Assembly: GCA_001627335.1 (NCBI GenBank)
Contig: LUPK01000052.1
Span: 1-52,794, forward strand
DNA length: 52,794 nucleotides
Reading direction: 5' to 3'
DNA from: Nocardioides sp. REDSEA-S33_B3
GTDB lineage: Bacteria > Actinomycetota > Actinomycetes > Propionibacteriales > Nocardioidaceae
Shown: in pieces, positions 44,794 through 52,794 of the stretch
How positions within the stretch are numbered: position 1 is the first letter of the stretch
Layout of the letters: the number at the start of each line of letters is the position of its first letter
Made by a program: the position numbers and the translations under genes
The notes under the pieces: generated by a model
What the model was told of the DNA's origin: nothing
What the model saw: only the letters and a program-made list of their open reading frames with translations
Databases searched by the model: none

Positions 44794-45954
44794 GTGGATC
44801 TCGACGCCTTCCGGTGGCTGCTCACCGACGACGGGCAGGCCCTGCTCGCGCGCGCCGAGGAGTACGCCGGTGACGACCCGCTCGCCGCCCAGACCCGCCT
44901 GCGCGCCGCGGCGACGCCCGAACAGGCGGCCGCCGCCCTGACCCAGGCGACGCTACGGCGGCGGGCCGAGCCGAAGTTCGGCGAGCTCGCCCCCCGGCTC
45001 TACTTCACCCCCGACGGGCTCGAGCAGGCCACCCGACCCGCGGTCGCCCGACACCGGGTGGCCCGGCTGCAGGCGTTCGCCGCGAGCACGCTGGTCGACC
45101 TCGGCTGCGGCATCGGCGGGGACCTGATGGCCTCCGCAGAGGTGGGGATCATCTGCGCGGGCGTCGACCTCGACCCGGTGCGGGTTGCCGTCGCCGAGGC
45201 CAACCTGGCCGCGCTCGGCCTGCCCGGCGCGGTCATGGTCGCCGACGCCGTCGGCGTCGACACCTCGCCGTTCTCGGTCGCCTTCGCCGACCCGGCCCGC
45301 CGCTCCGCGCGCGGCCGGTCGTTCTCCGTCGACGACTGGGCGCCGCCCTGGTCCTTCGTCGAAACGCTGCTGCGCCGCGACTCCTGCGTGAAGGTCGCCC
45401 CCGGCATCCCGCACGACCTGGTGCCGGCCGGCGTGGAGGCCGAGTGGGTCAGCGACCACGGCGAGGTCAAGGAGGCCGCTCTGTGGTCGGGCTCGCTGGC
45501 CACCACCGCGCGCCGCGCCACCGTGATCGGCCGCGGCGGGCTCGCCACGCTCACCGACGAGGACCCGGTGGCCGACGAGGTCCGCGCGGTCGGTGACTTC
45601 CTCTACGAGCCCGACGGTGCGGTCATCCGCGCCGGGCTGGTCACGGCAGTCGCCGCCGGCGTCGGCGGCGGGCTGGTCGACCCGCACATCGCCTACGTCA
45701 CCAGCGACCGGGCCTTCCGCTCGCCCTTCGCGCGCGGCTACCGCGTGGTCGAGGAGCTGCCCTACCGCGAGAAGCAGCTGAAGGCCGCGCTGCGCGAGCG
45801 CGGCGTGGGCCGGCTGACGATCAAGAAGCGGGGCGTCGACGTCGTACCCGAGGTGCTGCGCAAGCGGCTCTCGCTCTCCGGGGACGCCGAGGCGACCCTG
45901 GTGATGACCAGGGTCGCCGGGAGCGGCACCGCGCTGCTGGTGCAGCCGCTGTAG
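44794..45954 (+). CDS. class I SAM-dependent methyltransferase with THUMP-like domain
   Basis: 386 residues. A helical N-terminus is followed by the Rossmann SAM site LVDLGCGIGGDLMASA and the acidic VDLDPVRVAVAEANL. The segment AFADPARRSARGRSF is characteristic of this actinobacterial family, and the C-terminal THUMP-like region includes LTIKKRGVDVVPEVLRKRL. RNA methylation is plausible but not established. GTG 44794 was chosen from CAGGAT at -12 to -7; the earlier in-frame GTG at 44755 lies inside CIRCE element 2. A dispersed palindrome follows 14 bp after the stop. Confidence 0.88.
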   Translation: MDLDAFRWLLTDDGQALLARAEEYAGDDPLAAQTRLRAAATPEQAAAALTQATLRRRAEPKFGELAPRLYFTPDGLEQATRPAVARHRVARLQAFAASTLVDLGCGIGGDLMASAEVGIICAGVDLDPVRVAVAEANLAALGLPGAVMVADAVGVDTSPFSVAFADPARRSARGRSFSVDDWAPPWSFVETLLRRDSCVKVAPGIPHDLVPAGVEAEWVSDHGEVKEAALWSGSLATTARRATVIGRGGLATLTDEDPVADEVRAVGDFLYEPDGAVIRAGLVTAVAAGVGGGLVDPHIAYVTSDRAFRSPFARGYRVVEELPYREKQLKAALRERGVGRLTIKKRGVDVVPEVLRKRLSLSGDAEATLVMTRVAGSGTALLVQPL

Positions 45955-45968
45955 CGCCGCGTGCAACA

Positions 45969-46016
45969 ACGACGTTCTGCAGGTCGACCTCGGCGTGTCG
46001 CCTGCAGAACGTCGTG
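45969..46016. repeat. dispersed palindrome, copy C
   Basis: Arms ACGACGTTCTGCAGG / CCTGCAGAACGTCGT are perfect over 15 bp with a 17-nt loop. The right arm runs on to the same CCTGCAGAACGTCGTG as copies A and B. It lies between two convergent genes (stops 45954 and 46025). Confidence 0.9.
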
Positions 46017-46024
46017 ATGCGGAC

Positions 46025-46621
46025 TCAGGCGTTGGCGGGCACCGCGGCCGGGGTGTCGGTGCGGGCCTTGACCTCCTCGCGGTGGCCGTGGCGCAGCCCG
46101 AGCAGCGCGAGGACCAGCAGGACGGCGGCACCGGCGAAGGCGGCGATCGCGGCGTACCCCGCGATCATGCCGATGGTCGCGAAGGCGTACCCGTAGAGCA
46201 GCAGCCCGCGCAGGGTGTTGCCCATGAACAGCGACTGGCGCAGCCCGGCGAGGGCCTGGCCGTCGGCGGTGGCCTTGTCGGCGTCGGAGAGGGCGAGGTA
46301 CTCACCACTCACCTGCTGGTAGGTCCGCCCGTCGCTGGAGGCGTTCATGTGGGCGAGGATGTAGTGGTCGGCGTAGGCCTTGGCCTCCGCGCCGGTGTCC
46401 AGCGGCGAGCCGACGAACGGCTCCAGGGCCTCACGGTCGGCGTCGGGCAGTTCCGCGATGGCCTCCTCGGCGGGCATCGTGATCTCCTGCATCCCCAGCT
46501 GGTAGTCGACCTGGTCGGCCACGAAGGCGTTGGCCCAGGTGAGCAGGCCGCCGGCCACCAGGAGCACCGCGGCGAGCGCCAGGCCCACCCACGAGGTCAG
46601 CTTGTCGAGCATCGCACGCAT
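46025..46621 (-). CDS. conserved-looking membrane protein of unknown function
   Basis: 198 residues. There is one N-terminal helix (WVGLALAAVLLVAGGLLTWANAFV), then a soluble, acidic extracytoplasmic segment of about 90 residues. Two helices follow (LLLYGYAFATIGMIAGYAAIAAF and GAAVLLVLALLGL), with a basic/polar cytoplasmic tail. No family is named. ATG 46621 has an SD-like AAGGA about 8 nt upstream. It stands alone, convergent with the methyltransferase. Confidence 0.8.
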   Translation of the reverse strand: MRAMLDKLTSWVGLALAAVLLVAGGLLTWANAFVADQVDYQLGMQEITMPAEEAIAELPDADREALEPFVGSPLDTGAEAKAYADHYILAHMNASSDGRTYQQVSGEYLALSDADKATADGQALAGLRQSLFMGNTLRGLLLYGYAFATIGMIAGYAAIAAFAGAAVLLVLALLGLRHGHREEVKARTDTPAAVPANA

Positions 46622-46733
46622 CGTCTTGTTCCTTTCCCCGGGCGGGACCTCCCCGCCTCGACGAGTACGACGCTATGGGCCGTCGCCGGGGCGGGGAGAG
46701 GGTCCGCGGGCACCCGCCCGGAGGGCCATGGTC

Positions 46734-46753
46734 CCGAGGTCGTGGGACCTCGG
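46734..46753 (-). terminator. hairpin after the formaldehyde-detoxification operon
   Basis: A perfect 8-bp stem (CCGAGGTC / GACCTCGG) with loop GTGG, within a longer GGTCCC...GGGACC pairing, 25 bp past the metallo-hydrolase stop. Confidence 0.65.
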
Positions 46754-46778
46754 CCCAGGGACCTTGTACCCGGTCGGG

Positions 46779-47402
46779 TCAGCCGAGGGCTGCCTTCTCC
46801 GCCCCGATCGTGGTGTCGTCACCGTGCCCGGTGTGCACGACGGTGTCGTCGGGCAGCTCCCACAGGCTGGCGCGGATCGAGGCCTCGAGGGTCGGCCGGT
46901 CGCTGAAGGAGCGGCCGGTGGCGCCGGGGCCGCCGTTGAAGAGCGTGTCCCCGGTGAAGACGCAGCCCAGCGCGGGGGCGTGGAAGCAGACCGCACCGGG
47001 CGCGTGCCCGGGCGTGTGCAGGGCCCGCAGCGTGGTGCCGGCGACCTGGACCTCGAAGCCGTCGGCGAGGTCGACGTCCCAGAGGTGGTCGGTGTGCGTG
47101 AGCTCCCACAGGGGCTTCTCGTCGGGGTGCAGCATGATCGGCGCGACCACTCTCTCGCGCAGCGAGGGTGCGACACGGCAGTGGTCGTCGTGCGCGTGGG
47201 TCAGCAGGATCGCGCGCACCTGCCGGTCGCCCACGACCTCCATGATCGCGTCGACGTCGTGGGGGGCGTCGATGACGACGCACTCGGTGTCGTCGCCGAC
47301 CACCCAGATGTTGTTGTCGACGTCGAAGGTCTCGCCGTCGAGGGAGAAGGTCCCCGAGACGACCGCGTGGTCGATGCGGGCCCCCGATCCGATGCCCGCC
47401 AT
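46779..47402 (-). CDS. MBL-fold metallo-hydrolase, partner of MscR
   Basis: 207 residues. The metallo-beta-lactamase signature THAHDDHCRV is present, with the second-site LHTPGHAPGAVCF and FTGDTLFNGG. Its ATG overlaps the mscR stop by one base (TGATG). In mycobacteria the same pair is mscR (Rv2259) and Rv2260. The likely role is hydrolysis of S-formylmycothiol to formate and mycothiol, completing formaldehyde detoxification; this assignment is inference from context. Confidence 0.9.
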   Translation of the reverse strand: MAGIGSGARIDHAVVSGTFSLDGETFDVDNNIWVVGDDTECVVIDAPHDVDAIMEVVGDRQVRAILLTHAHDDHCRVAPSLRERVVAPIMLHPDEKPLWELTHTDHLWDVDLADGFEVQVAGTTLRALHTPGHAPGAVCFHAPALGCVFTGDTLFNGGPGATGRSFSDRPTLEASIRASLWELPDDTVVHTGHGDDTTIGAEKAALG

Positions 47403-48502
47403 CAGAGCACCACCACCGAGCGCAGCACGCCGCCGTGGTGCATCTTCTCGAAGGCGGCCTCGACGTCGTCGATGCCGATCTCCTCGGAGACGAAGGCGTC
47501 GAGGTCGAGGCGGCCCTGCCGGTAGAGGTCGACGAGCATCGGGAAGTCGCGCGAGGGCAGGCAGTCGCCGTACCAGCTGGACTTCAGGGAGCCCCCGCGG
47601 CCGAACACGTCGATGAGCGGCAGGTCGGGGACCTTCATGTCCGGGGTCGGGACACCGACCAGGACGACGGTGCCGGCGAGATCGCGGGCGTAGAACGCCT
47701 GCTTCCAGGTCTCGGGGCGACCGACCGCCTCGACGACGATGTCAGCGCCTTCGGCGCCCTCGTAGACGCCGCCGCAGATCTCCTTGACCGCCTCCACGAC
47801 GTCGGTGCTGCTGGAGTCGATGGTGTGGGTCGCGCCGAGCTCGGTGGCCTTCTCCAGCTTCTTGGCATCGATGTCGATCGCGATGATCGGGCTGGCCCCG
47901 GCCAGCGCGGCGCCGGCGACCGCGGCCACGCCGACACCACCGCACCCGATGACCGCGACGCTGCGACCGCGGGTCGCACCGCCGGTGTTGATGGCCGCGC
48001 CGATGCCGGCCATCACACCGCAGCCGAGCAGACCGACCGCGGCCGGACGAGCCTCGGGGTCGACCTTGGTGCACTGGCCGGCGGCGACGAGGGTCTTCTC
48101 GGCGAACGCGCCGATGCCCAACGCCGGGGACAGCTCGGTGCCGTCCTCCAAAGTCATCTTCTGGGTCGCGTTGTGGGTGGCGAAGCAGTACTGCAGGTCC
48201 CCGCGCTTGCAGGCGCGGCACTCGCCGCAGACAGCACGCCAGTTGAGGATCACGAAGTCACCCGGCGCGACGTCGGTGACACCCTCGCCGACGGCCTCGA
48301 CGACGCCGGCGGCCTCGTGGCCGAGGAGGAAGGGGAACTCGTCGTTGATGCCGCCCTCGCGGTAGTGGAGGTCGGTGTGGCAGACCCCGCACGACTGCAC
48401 CTGCACGACTGCCTCACCCGGGCCCGGGTCGGGGACGTTGATGGTGGCGACCTCGACGGGGGCGCCCTTGCTCATGGCCACGACGGCCTTCACCTGCTGC
48501 AT
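47402..48502 (-). CDS. mscR: S-(hydroxymethyl)mycothiol dehydrogenase (mycothiol-dependent formaldehyde dehydrogenase)
   Basis: 366 residues. It is a class III-like zinc alcohol dehydrogenase with catalytic-zinc Cys in [15 protein letters not shown] and GHEAAG, a structural zinc lobe [15 protein letters not shown], and NAD motif [13 protein letters not shown]. It oxidises the formaldehyde-mycothiol adduct to S-formylmycothiol with NAD+ and can also reduce S-nitrosomycothiol. ATG 48502 was chosen because the family starts MQQVKAVV or similar; the frame is open further upstream but that part lacks homology. It is co-transcribed with the metallo-hydrolase. Confidence 0.93.
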   Translation of the reverse strand: MQQVKAVVAMSKGAPVEVATINVPDPGPGEAVVQVQSCGVCHTDLHYREGGINDEFPFLLGHEAAGVVEAVGEGVTDVAPGDFVILNWRAVCGECRACKRGDLQYCFATHNATQKMTLEDGTELSPALGIGAFAEKTLVAAGQCTKVDPEARPAAVGLLGCGVMAGIGAAINTGGATRGRSVAVIGCGGVGVAAVAGAALAGASPIIAIDIDAKKLEKATELGATHTIDSSSTDVVEAVKEICGGVYEGAEGADIVVEAVGRPETWKQAFYARDLAGTVVLVGVPTPDMKVPDLPLIDVFGRGGSLKSSWYGDCLPSRDFPMLVDLYRQGRLDLDAFVSEEIGIDDVEAAFEKMHHGGVLRSVVVL

Positions 48503-48617
48503 GGGATCACTCAAGCCGATTCCGCCGACGGTTCCAACCATCCGTCCGGGGCGCGCGTCCCACGGACATGAATTCTTGGGGACCACGATGAGGTCGGCGA
48601 CGGAGGTGAGGACGGAC

Positions 48618-49154
48618 GTGGGCACAGGCACCCGGCGCGAGCGCGTCGACGTCGAGTTCACGGCGTACCTCGAGGCCCGGCAGGGCGCGCTGCTGCGCAC
48701 CGCCTACCTCCTCACCGGCGACCGGCACCAGGCCGAGGACGTGCTGCAGACGGCGCTCGCGAAGCTGTACCTGTCGTGGGACAAGGTCCAGGACCGAGGC
48801 GCCCTCGACGGCTACGTCCGCCGGATCCTGGTCAACGAGACCACCTCGCTGTGGCGGCGGCCGTGGAAGCGGCGCGAGCGGGCGACCGACACGATCCCCG
48901 ACACCGCCGCGGTCGAGGAGACCTACGACGAGGGGCAGCGCGCGGCCGTCTGGACGGTCGTCTCCACACTGCCGCCGAAGGCGCGGGCCGTGGTGGTCCT
49001 GCGCTACTACGAGGGGCTCACCGAGTCCGAGACCGCCGACGTCCTCGGGGTGAGCGTCGGCACCGTGAAGTCCCAGGGCAGCAGGGCGATGGGCCTGCTG
49101 CGTGACCGCACCCCGGGCCACCTGGCCCCCGGCTCCCGGGAGGAGGAGCGATGA
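48618..49154 (+). CDS. SigE-family RNA polymerase sigma factor
   Basis: 178 residues. Sigma-70 region 2 ([44 protein letters not shown]) is followed by region 4 ([41 protein letters not shown]), as in the actinobacterial SigE-like ECF group. GTG 48618 was chosen because GGAGGTGAG lies seven bases upstream; an in-frame ATG at 48588 lacks a site. The stop overlaps the next gene (ATGA), a likely membrane partner. The signal it answers to is unknown. Confidence 0.92.
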   Translation: MGTGTRRERVDVEFTAYLEARQGALLRTAYLLTGDRHQAEDVLQTALAKLYLSWDKVQDRGALDGYVRRILVNETTSLWRRPWKRRERATDTIPDTAAVEETYDEGQRAAVWTVVSTLPPKARAVVVLRYYEGLTESETADVLGVSVGTVKSQGSRAMGLLRDRTPGHLAPGSREEER

Positions 49155-50341
49155 ACGAGCAGCAGGCCTTCGAGGAGGCCCTCCGCATCCAGGCCGTCGG
49201 AGCGGGTACGCCGACGCTGACCCTCGACGACGTCCGCGGTCGCGCCCGCGGCATCCGGCGCCGTCGCGCGTCCCTCGCCGCCGCGGCCGGTGCCGGTGTG
49301 GTCGCCGCGGCCGTCGTGCCGATCGCACTGCTCGTGGGCGGCAGCACCTCCGAGGACACCATGCCCCCGGTCGACGCCCCCACCGTCAGCGACACCGCCA
49401 ACCCGGTGCCCTCCGGCCCGTCGGCGGCGTGGATCGTCGACGGCGAGGTCAGGACCGCGGACGGCACCGCGTTCGAGCTGCCCGTCGACGGCGAGGTGTC
49501 GTACCTGCTGCGGATGGCCGGCGACCAGTGGGTCCTCGGCGCCTACCCCGAGGGTGCCGGCAGGGAGTTCCAGGTCCTGGTCGTCGACTCGTCCGGATCG
49601 GTGCTGTCCACCCACCCCGCGACCGACGGCGGGCTGGTCCGCGACGACGCTGGCTCTGCGGTGGGGTGGATCGATGAGGACCGTCGGCCACGCATCCTGG
49701 TGCCGGGGTCCGACGAACCGTTCGTCCTGCCCGTCGTCCTCGAGGGACGGGCGGCTCCGAGCCCGCGCGAGATCCTTCCGGGCTGCACGACGACGTCCTG
49801 CCGGATGCTCGTCGAGGTCTACGACGGCTCGCCCGACGGGTCGAGCGACCTCGTGGTCTCCCTCGACGGGACGACCGAGCCCCTCGAGCGACTCGGCCTG
49901 CTCTCGATCACCGACGTGTCGCCCGACGGCGCTCTGGTCTCCGGGCTCGTGAGTGCCGATGAGATGACGTTCGAGTACTGCAGCGCGGTGCTGGAGCTGG
50001 CCACCGGGACCGAGCTGTGGAGCACCTGCGACGCCGGCTCCTTCCGCTTCTCGCCCGACAGCCGGAGCGTGCTGGGCGCCGACGCCTACCTCGACGGGTT
50101 CGGCCACTCGTTCGCCGAGGTCCGTGACGCCCGGGACGGTGAGGTGGTGCGCGGGTTCGAGGCCGGCACCGTCTTCGACGAGCGCTGGAACGACGACGAG
50201 TCCTTCCTGGTCTCGATGCAGACCAACGCCGGGGAGAACCTGCTGCTGCGCGTCCCGGTGGACGGGGGCGAGCCGGAGGTGGTCGAGAGCGTGCCGGGCA
50301 CCCCCGGTGACCCCGAGGGCATCATCCGGCTCGGCGGCTAG
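49151..50341 (+). CDS. membrane-anchored protein coupled to the sigma factor (putative anti-sigma/sensor)
   Basis: 396 residues. About 38 cytoplasmic residues ([39 protein letters not shown]) precede one membrane helix (SLAAAAGAGVVAAAVVPIALLVGG). The large extracytoplasmic part has repeated acidic beta motifs (ITDVSPDGALVSG, FRFSPDSRSVLGADAYL) like a WD40/TolB-type propeller. It has no zinc-binding anti-sigma motif. The four-base ATGA overlap with the sigma gene strongly suggests functional pairing; an anti-sigma or sensor role is inference. Confidence 0.82.
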   Translation: MNEQQAFEEALRIQAVGAGTPTLTLDDVRGRARGIRRRRASLAAAAGAGVVAAAVVPIALLVGGSTSEDTMPPVDAPTVSDTANPVPSGPSAAWIVDGEVRTADGTAFELPVDGEVSYLLRMAGDQWVLGAYPEGAGREFQVLVVDSSGSVLSTHPATDGGLVRDDAGSAVGWIDEDRRPRILVPGSDEPFVLPVVLEGRAAPSPREILPGCTTTSCRMLVEVYDGSPDGSSDLVVSLDGTTEPLERLGLLSITDVSPDGALVSGLVSADEMTFEYCSAVLELATGTELWSTCDAGSFRFSPDSRSVLGADAYLDGFGHSFAEVRDARDGEVVRGFEAGTVFDERWNDDESFLVSMQTNAGENLLLRVPVDGGEPEVVESVPGTPGDPEGIIRLGG

Positions 50342-50345
50342 CGGC

Positions 50346-51401
50346 TCAGCCCGCCAGCACCTCGGTGACCGGGAGGCTGGAGTCGGCGGGGAGGTCGAGC
50401 GAGGACGGGGTACGTCCCCGCGCGACCATCTCCGCTCCGAGCGCGGCGACCATCGCGCCGTTGTCGGTGCACAGGCCGGGGCGCGGGACGCGGACGCGGA
50501 TGCCGAGCTTCTCGGCGCGCTCCTCGGCGAGGAACCGCAGCCGGGAGTTGGCCGCGACGCCGCCGCCGATGAGGAGGTCCTCGATGCCCTCGCTGGACGC
50601 AGCGTCGAGGGCCTTGCGCACCAGCACGTCGCAGACGGCCTCCTGGAAGGACGCGGCGACGTCCTTGACCGGGACCGGCTCGCCGGCGCGCTCCTTGGCC
50701 TCGACCCAGCGGGCCACGGCGGTCTTGAGGCCGGAGAAGGAGAAGTCGAAGCGGTGCCGCTCGAGGTCACGGCGGCTGGTGAGCCCGCGCGGGAAGTCGA
50801 TGAAGACGCTGTCGCCCTCGCGGGCGGCCTTGTCGATGTAGGGGCCGCCGGGGAACGGCAGGCCGAGCAGCCGGGCGACCTTGTCGAAGGCCTCACCGGC
50901 CGCGTCGTCGATGGTCTGGCCCATCGGGTCGACCCCGCCGTCCTGGCCGGTCACGTCGGAGACGCGCAGCAGGCTGGAGTGGCCGCCGGAGACGAGCATC
51001 GCCACGCACGGCTCGGGCAGCGGGCCGTGCTCGAGCTGGTCGACGGCCACGTGGGAGGCGAGGTGGTTGACGCCGTAGATCGGCTTGCCCAGGCCCAGCG
51101 CGAGCGCCTTGGCCGCGGCGACCCCGACCAGCAGGGCGCCGGCCAGGCCGGGCCCGTTGGTGACGGCGACGGCGTCGACGTCGTGGAGCGCGATGCCGGC
51201 GGTCTCGCAGGCACGCTCGATGGTGGGGACCATCGCCTCGAGGTGTGCCCGGCTGGCGACCTCCGGCACGACGCCCCCGAAGCGGGCGTGCTCGTCGACG
51301 CTGCTCGCGACCGCGTCTGCCAGCAGGGTGTGGCCCCGGACGATGCCGACGCCGGTCTCGTCGCAGGAGGTCTCGATGCCGAGGACGAGGGGCTCACTCA
51401 C
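50346..51401 (-). CDS. tsaD: tRNA N6-adenosine threonylcarbamoyltransferase
   Basis: 351 residues. The ASKHA-fold signatures [33 protein letters not shown], the metal-binding HxxxH in [17 protein letters not shown] and [14 protein letters not shown] are all present. TsaD adds the threonylcarbamoyl group to A37 of ANN-decoding tRNAs. GTG 51401 has CACGAT at -12 to -7. In related genomes it lies next to rimI/tsaB/tsaE and groES; here it is about 5.7 kb from groES, with detoxification and sigma genes inserted, and no tsaB/tsaE is visible. Confidence 0.97.
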   Translation of the reverse strand: MSEPLVLGIETSCDETGVGIVRGHTLLADAVASSVDEHARFGGVVPEVASRAHLEAMVPTIERACETAGIALHDVDAVAVTNGPGLAGALLVGVAAAKALALGLGKPIYGVNHLASHVAVDQLEHGPLPEPCVAMLVSGGHSSLLRVSDVTGQDGGVDPMGQTIDDAAGEAFDKVARLLGLPFPGGPYIDKAAREGDSVFIDFPRGLTSRRDLERHRFDFSFSGLKTAVARWVEAKERAGEPVPVKDVAASFQEAVCDVLVRKALDAASSEGIEDLLIGGGVAANSRLRFLAEERAEKLGIRVRVPRPGLCTDNGAMVAALGAEMVARGRTPSSLDLPADSSLPVTEVLAG

Positions 51402-51433
51402 GGGTTCATCGTGCCACCGGTGAGGATGGGCCC

Positions 51434-52171
51434 GTGGAGGGGCTGCGCGAGATCGATCCTCATCGGCTGGTCGCGACGTCCGCGCACCCGTTCGTGCGGC
51501 ACCAGATCGACCCCACCGACACGCCTCGCGTGCTCGCGCTCGGGGACGCGCTGGTCGTCGACGGCAACCGGAACCGCACCGGCCCCTCGGACGGATCACC
51601 CTCCTTGTGGTGCCTCGGCCCCACCGACGACCTGGCCCGGCTCGCGGCCCAGGCGGTCGACCTGATCGACGAGCCGGGGCGCGTGAGCGTCGAGGCAGCG
51701 GCGTACGACGAGCTGCCGGAGGCCTGGCGGCTGCCGGTCTCGGGCCACTGGCACTGGATGCTCACCCACCAGGCCCCTCCCCCGCACCCGCTGGAGCCGA
51801 CGGTCGTCGAGGTCACCGAGGCGGGGCCCATCGACGGGCTGCTGGACGTCGCCAACCCGGGTTCGTTCGCGCGCCCCGGCTCCCGCGGGGTGGAGTGCTG
51901 GCTCGGGATCCCGGGGGACGACGGGCTGCTCGCGGTCGGCGCGCTCTACCGCGACCCCTCGGGCGCCGGGCACCTGCGCTCGGTCACCACGCACCCCACG
52001 GCCGCCGGGCGGGGGCTCGGCACCGCCGTCTCCGCCGCCCTGACGCGTCGGGCGCTCGCCGTCTCCGGGACCGCCACGCTCGGGGTGTACGTCGACAACG
52101 CGCCAGCCCTCGCGGTCTACGACCGACTGGGGTTCCGGACCCACGTGACGTTCAGGTCCGCCAAGCGCTGA
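51434..52171 (+). CDS. GNAT family N-acetyltransferase
   Basis: 245 residues. The C-terminal half shows the GNAT core: [38 protein letters not shown] (acetyl-CoA loop) and [22 protein letters not shown]. The N-terminal half is a less conserved extension. The substrate is unknown; it is not an obvious RimI, although it is adjacent to tsaD. GTG 51434 has GAGGAT at -12 to -7 and is divergent from tsaD with a 32-bp gap. The 3' end overlaps the convergent VOC gene by 20 bp. Confidence 0.87.
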   Translation: MEGLREIDPHRLVATSAHPFVRHQIDPTDTPRVLALGDALVVDGNRNRTGPSDGSPSLWCLGPTDDLARLAAQAVDLIDEPGRVSVEAAAYDELPEAWRLPVSGHWHWMLTHQAPPPHPLEPTVVEVTEAGPIDGLLDVANPGSFARPGSRGVECWLGIPGDDGLLAVGALYRDPSGAGHLRSVTTHPTAAGRGLGTAVSAALTRRALAVSGTATLGVYVDNAPALAVYDRLGFRTHVTFRSAKR

Positions 52172-52574
52172 TGCTGGCGTCGACCTCGGCCTGCTGCTCG
52201 GGTTTCAGCGGCCACAGCACGCAGAACTCGTTGCCCTCGGGATCCGCCATCACCGTCCACCGCGTCTCGCTCTGACCGATGTCGGCCTTGGTCGCCCCAA
52301 GCGACTCCAGGCGCGCCACCTCGGCCTCCTGGGTGTCGCCGACGCCGGGGCGCAGGTCGAGGTGGACGCGGTTCTTCACCGTCTTGTCGTCGGGCACCTT
52401 GATGAACAGCAGGTCGGGCAACAGACCGTCGCCCAGCTCACCCTGCGGCGGCTCGAGGCAGATCTCGACGTCGCCCGCGAAGGTGCGCCGCCAGCCGAGC
52501 GCCTCCGCCCAGAAGGTCGCGACCAGGTCGAGGTCGTGGCAGTCGATGGTCAGGCACTGGATGCGCAGGGTCAT
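52152..52574 (-). CDS. VOC-family (glyoxalase/bleomycin-resistance-like) protein
   Basis: 140 residues. One vicinal-oxygen-chelate module pair is seen: CLTIDCHDLDLVATFWAEALGW at the start, RVHLDLRPGVGDTQEAEVARLESLGAT in the middle and VMADPEGNEFCVLWPL near the end. The actual reaction is not deducible. ATG 52574 has CAGGGT at -12 to -7, suggesting a leaderless message. Confidence 0.88.
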   Translation of the reverse strand: MTLRIQCLTIDCHDLDLVATFWAEALGWRRTFAGDVEICLEPPQGELGDGLLPDLLFIKVPDDKTVKNRVHLDLRPGVGDTQEAEVARLESLGATKADIGQSETRWTVMADPEGNEFCVLWPLKPEQQAEVDASISAWRT

Positions 52575-52638
52575 GGGACGACCCTGGCGACCGGACGGCT
52601 CAGCGTCCAGGGGTTTGTGAGGCCGATGCAGCGCGCAG

Positions 52639-52794
52639 TCAGAGCGTGGTGGTGCCGTCGGGGTGGACGAGGTAGCGGAGGTCGTGGGGGCTGGTCCAGA
52701 GCCAGGTGGTGGGGGTGAGCTGGACGTAGTCCCACTGCCCGTCGGGGGATGGGTGAGTCTTGGCTCGGTGGTGGCGTCTGCACAAGGGGGCGAG
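52639..52794 (-). CDS. HNH endonuclease signature (DUF222/13E12 family) protein, 3' end only
   Basis: The last 51 codons are visible: LAPLCRRHHRAKTHPSPDGQWDYVQLTPTTWLW ... and the stop at 52639-52641. CRRHHRAK is the end of the HNH motif (zinc Cys and the HH pair). The sequence is about 96 % identical at the DNA level to the minus-to-plus inverted tail at 3-125, with five differences over about 125 bases, three of them changing amino acids. The gene begins outside the window. Confidence 0.88.
   Translation of the reverse strand, partial: LAPLCRRHHRAKTHPSPDGQWDYVQLTPTTWLWTSPHDLRYLVHPDGTTTL

Overview
The window is high-GC actinobacterial chromosome. Gene content and local order point to the Nocardioides/Propionibacteriales neighbourhood. 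Evidence includes a fused FbiC (F420 biosynthesis), mycothiol-dependent formaldehyde dehydrogenase, a SigE-family sigma factor, DUF5709, a DUF222-type HNH endonuclease family, frequent GTG starts, and a GroEL1-type chaperonin with a His-rich tail under CIRCE control. The order tsaD ... groES-groEL ... guaB2-guaB3 ... choD-like GMC oxidoreductase ... guaA on the minus strand matches, as remembered, the mycobacterial Rv3419c to Rv3396c region, with accessory genes inserted. I saw no rRNA, tRNA, CRISPR array, transposase or prophage. Genus assignment is an inference.

Layout. 1-2 kb: 3' end of an HNH endonuclease, a small lipoprotein and an alcohol dehydrogenase. 1.8-5.4 kb: a PspC-type envelope-stress module (sensor kinase and response regulator, divergent from a PspC/LiaF-like protein and a small membrane protein). 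5.4-11 kb: glycerophosphodiesterase, NADPH:F420 oxidoreductase, an OatA-like acyltransferase, an F420-dependent (LLM) oxidoreductase and a small membrane protein. 11-16 kb: fbiC, MscS channel, DUF5709, and a second LLM oxidoreductase behind a KstR-like operator. 16-21 kb: LapA-like protein, ACT protein, an HTH-membrane fusion, an unusual zinc-ribbon SDR and a secreted protein. 21-28 kb: guaA, a repeat-rich 446-bp gap (the only gap above 300 bp), GMC oxidoreductase plus semialdehyde dehydrogenase, and a secreted three-repeat protein. 28-32 kb: a three-gene catabolic-looking operon behind the second, identical KstR-like operator. 32-38.9 kb: metallophosphoesterase, glpD, rnhA, a broken nitrilase, DUF4386, a quinone-reductase-like enzyme and its divergent TetR regulator. 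38.9-46 kb: guaB3, guaB2, ACT-GNAT, groEL, groES, two CIRCE sites and a THUMP-like methyltransferase. 46-52.8 kb: membrane protein, formaldehyde detoxification pair, sigma factor with a membrane partner, tsaD, GNAT, VOC, and the 3' end of a second HNH endonuclease.

How the parts work together. FbiC makes the F420 precursor, NpdG reduces F420 and two LLM enzymes can use it. GuaB2/GuaB3/GuaA serve GMP synthesis. MscR and the adjacent metallo-hydrolase remove formaldehyde through mycothiol.

The most notable non-gene signals are: (1) three copies of a near-identical palindrome (16-bp arms, 16-17-nt loop) in intergenic gaps; (2) about 96 % identical HNH-gene 3' ends in inverted orientation at the two window edges; (3) two identical KstR-like 14-mers 16.7 kb apart; (4) about twenty genes with a -10-like hexamer at exactly -12 to -7 from the start codon, indicating widespread leaderless transcription. 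I used the last signal to choose several starts.
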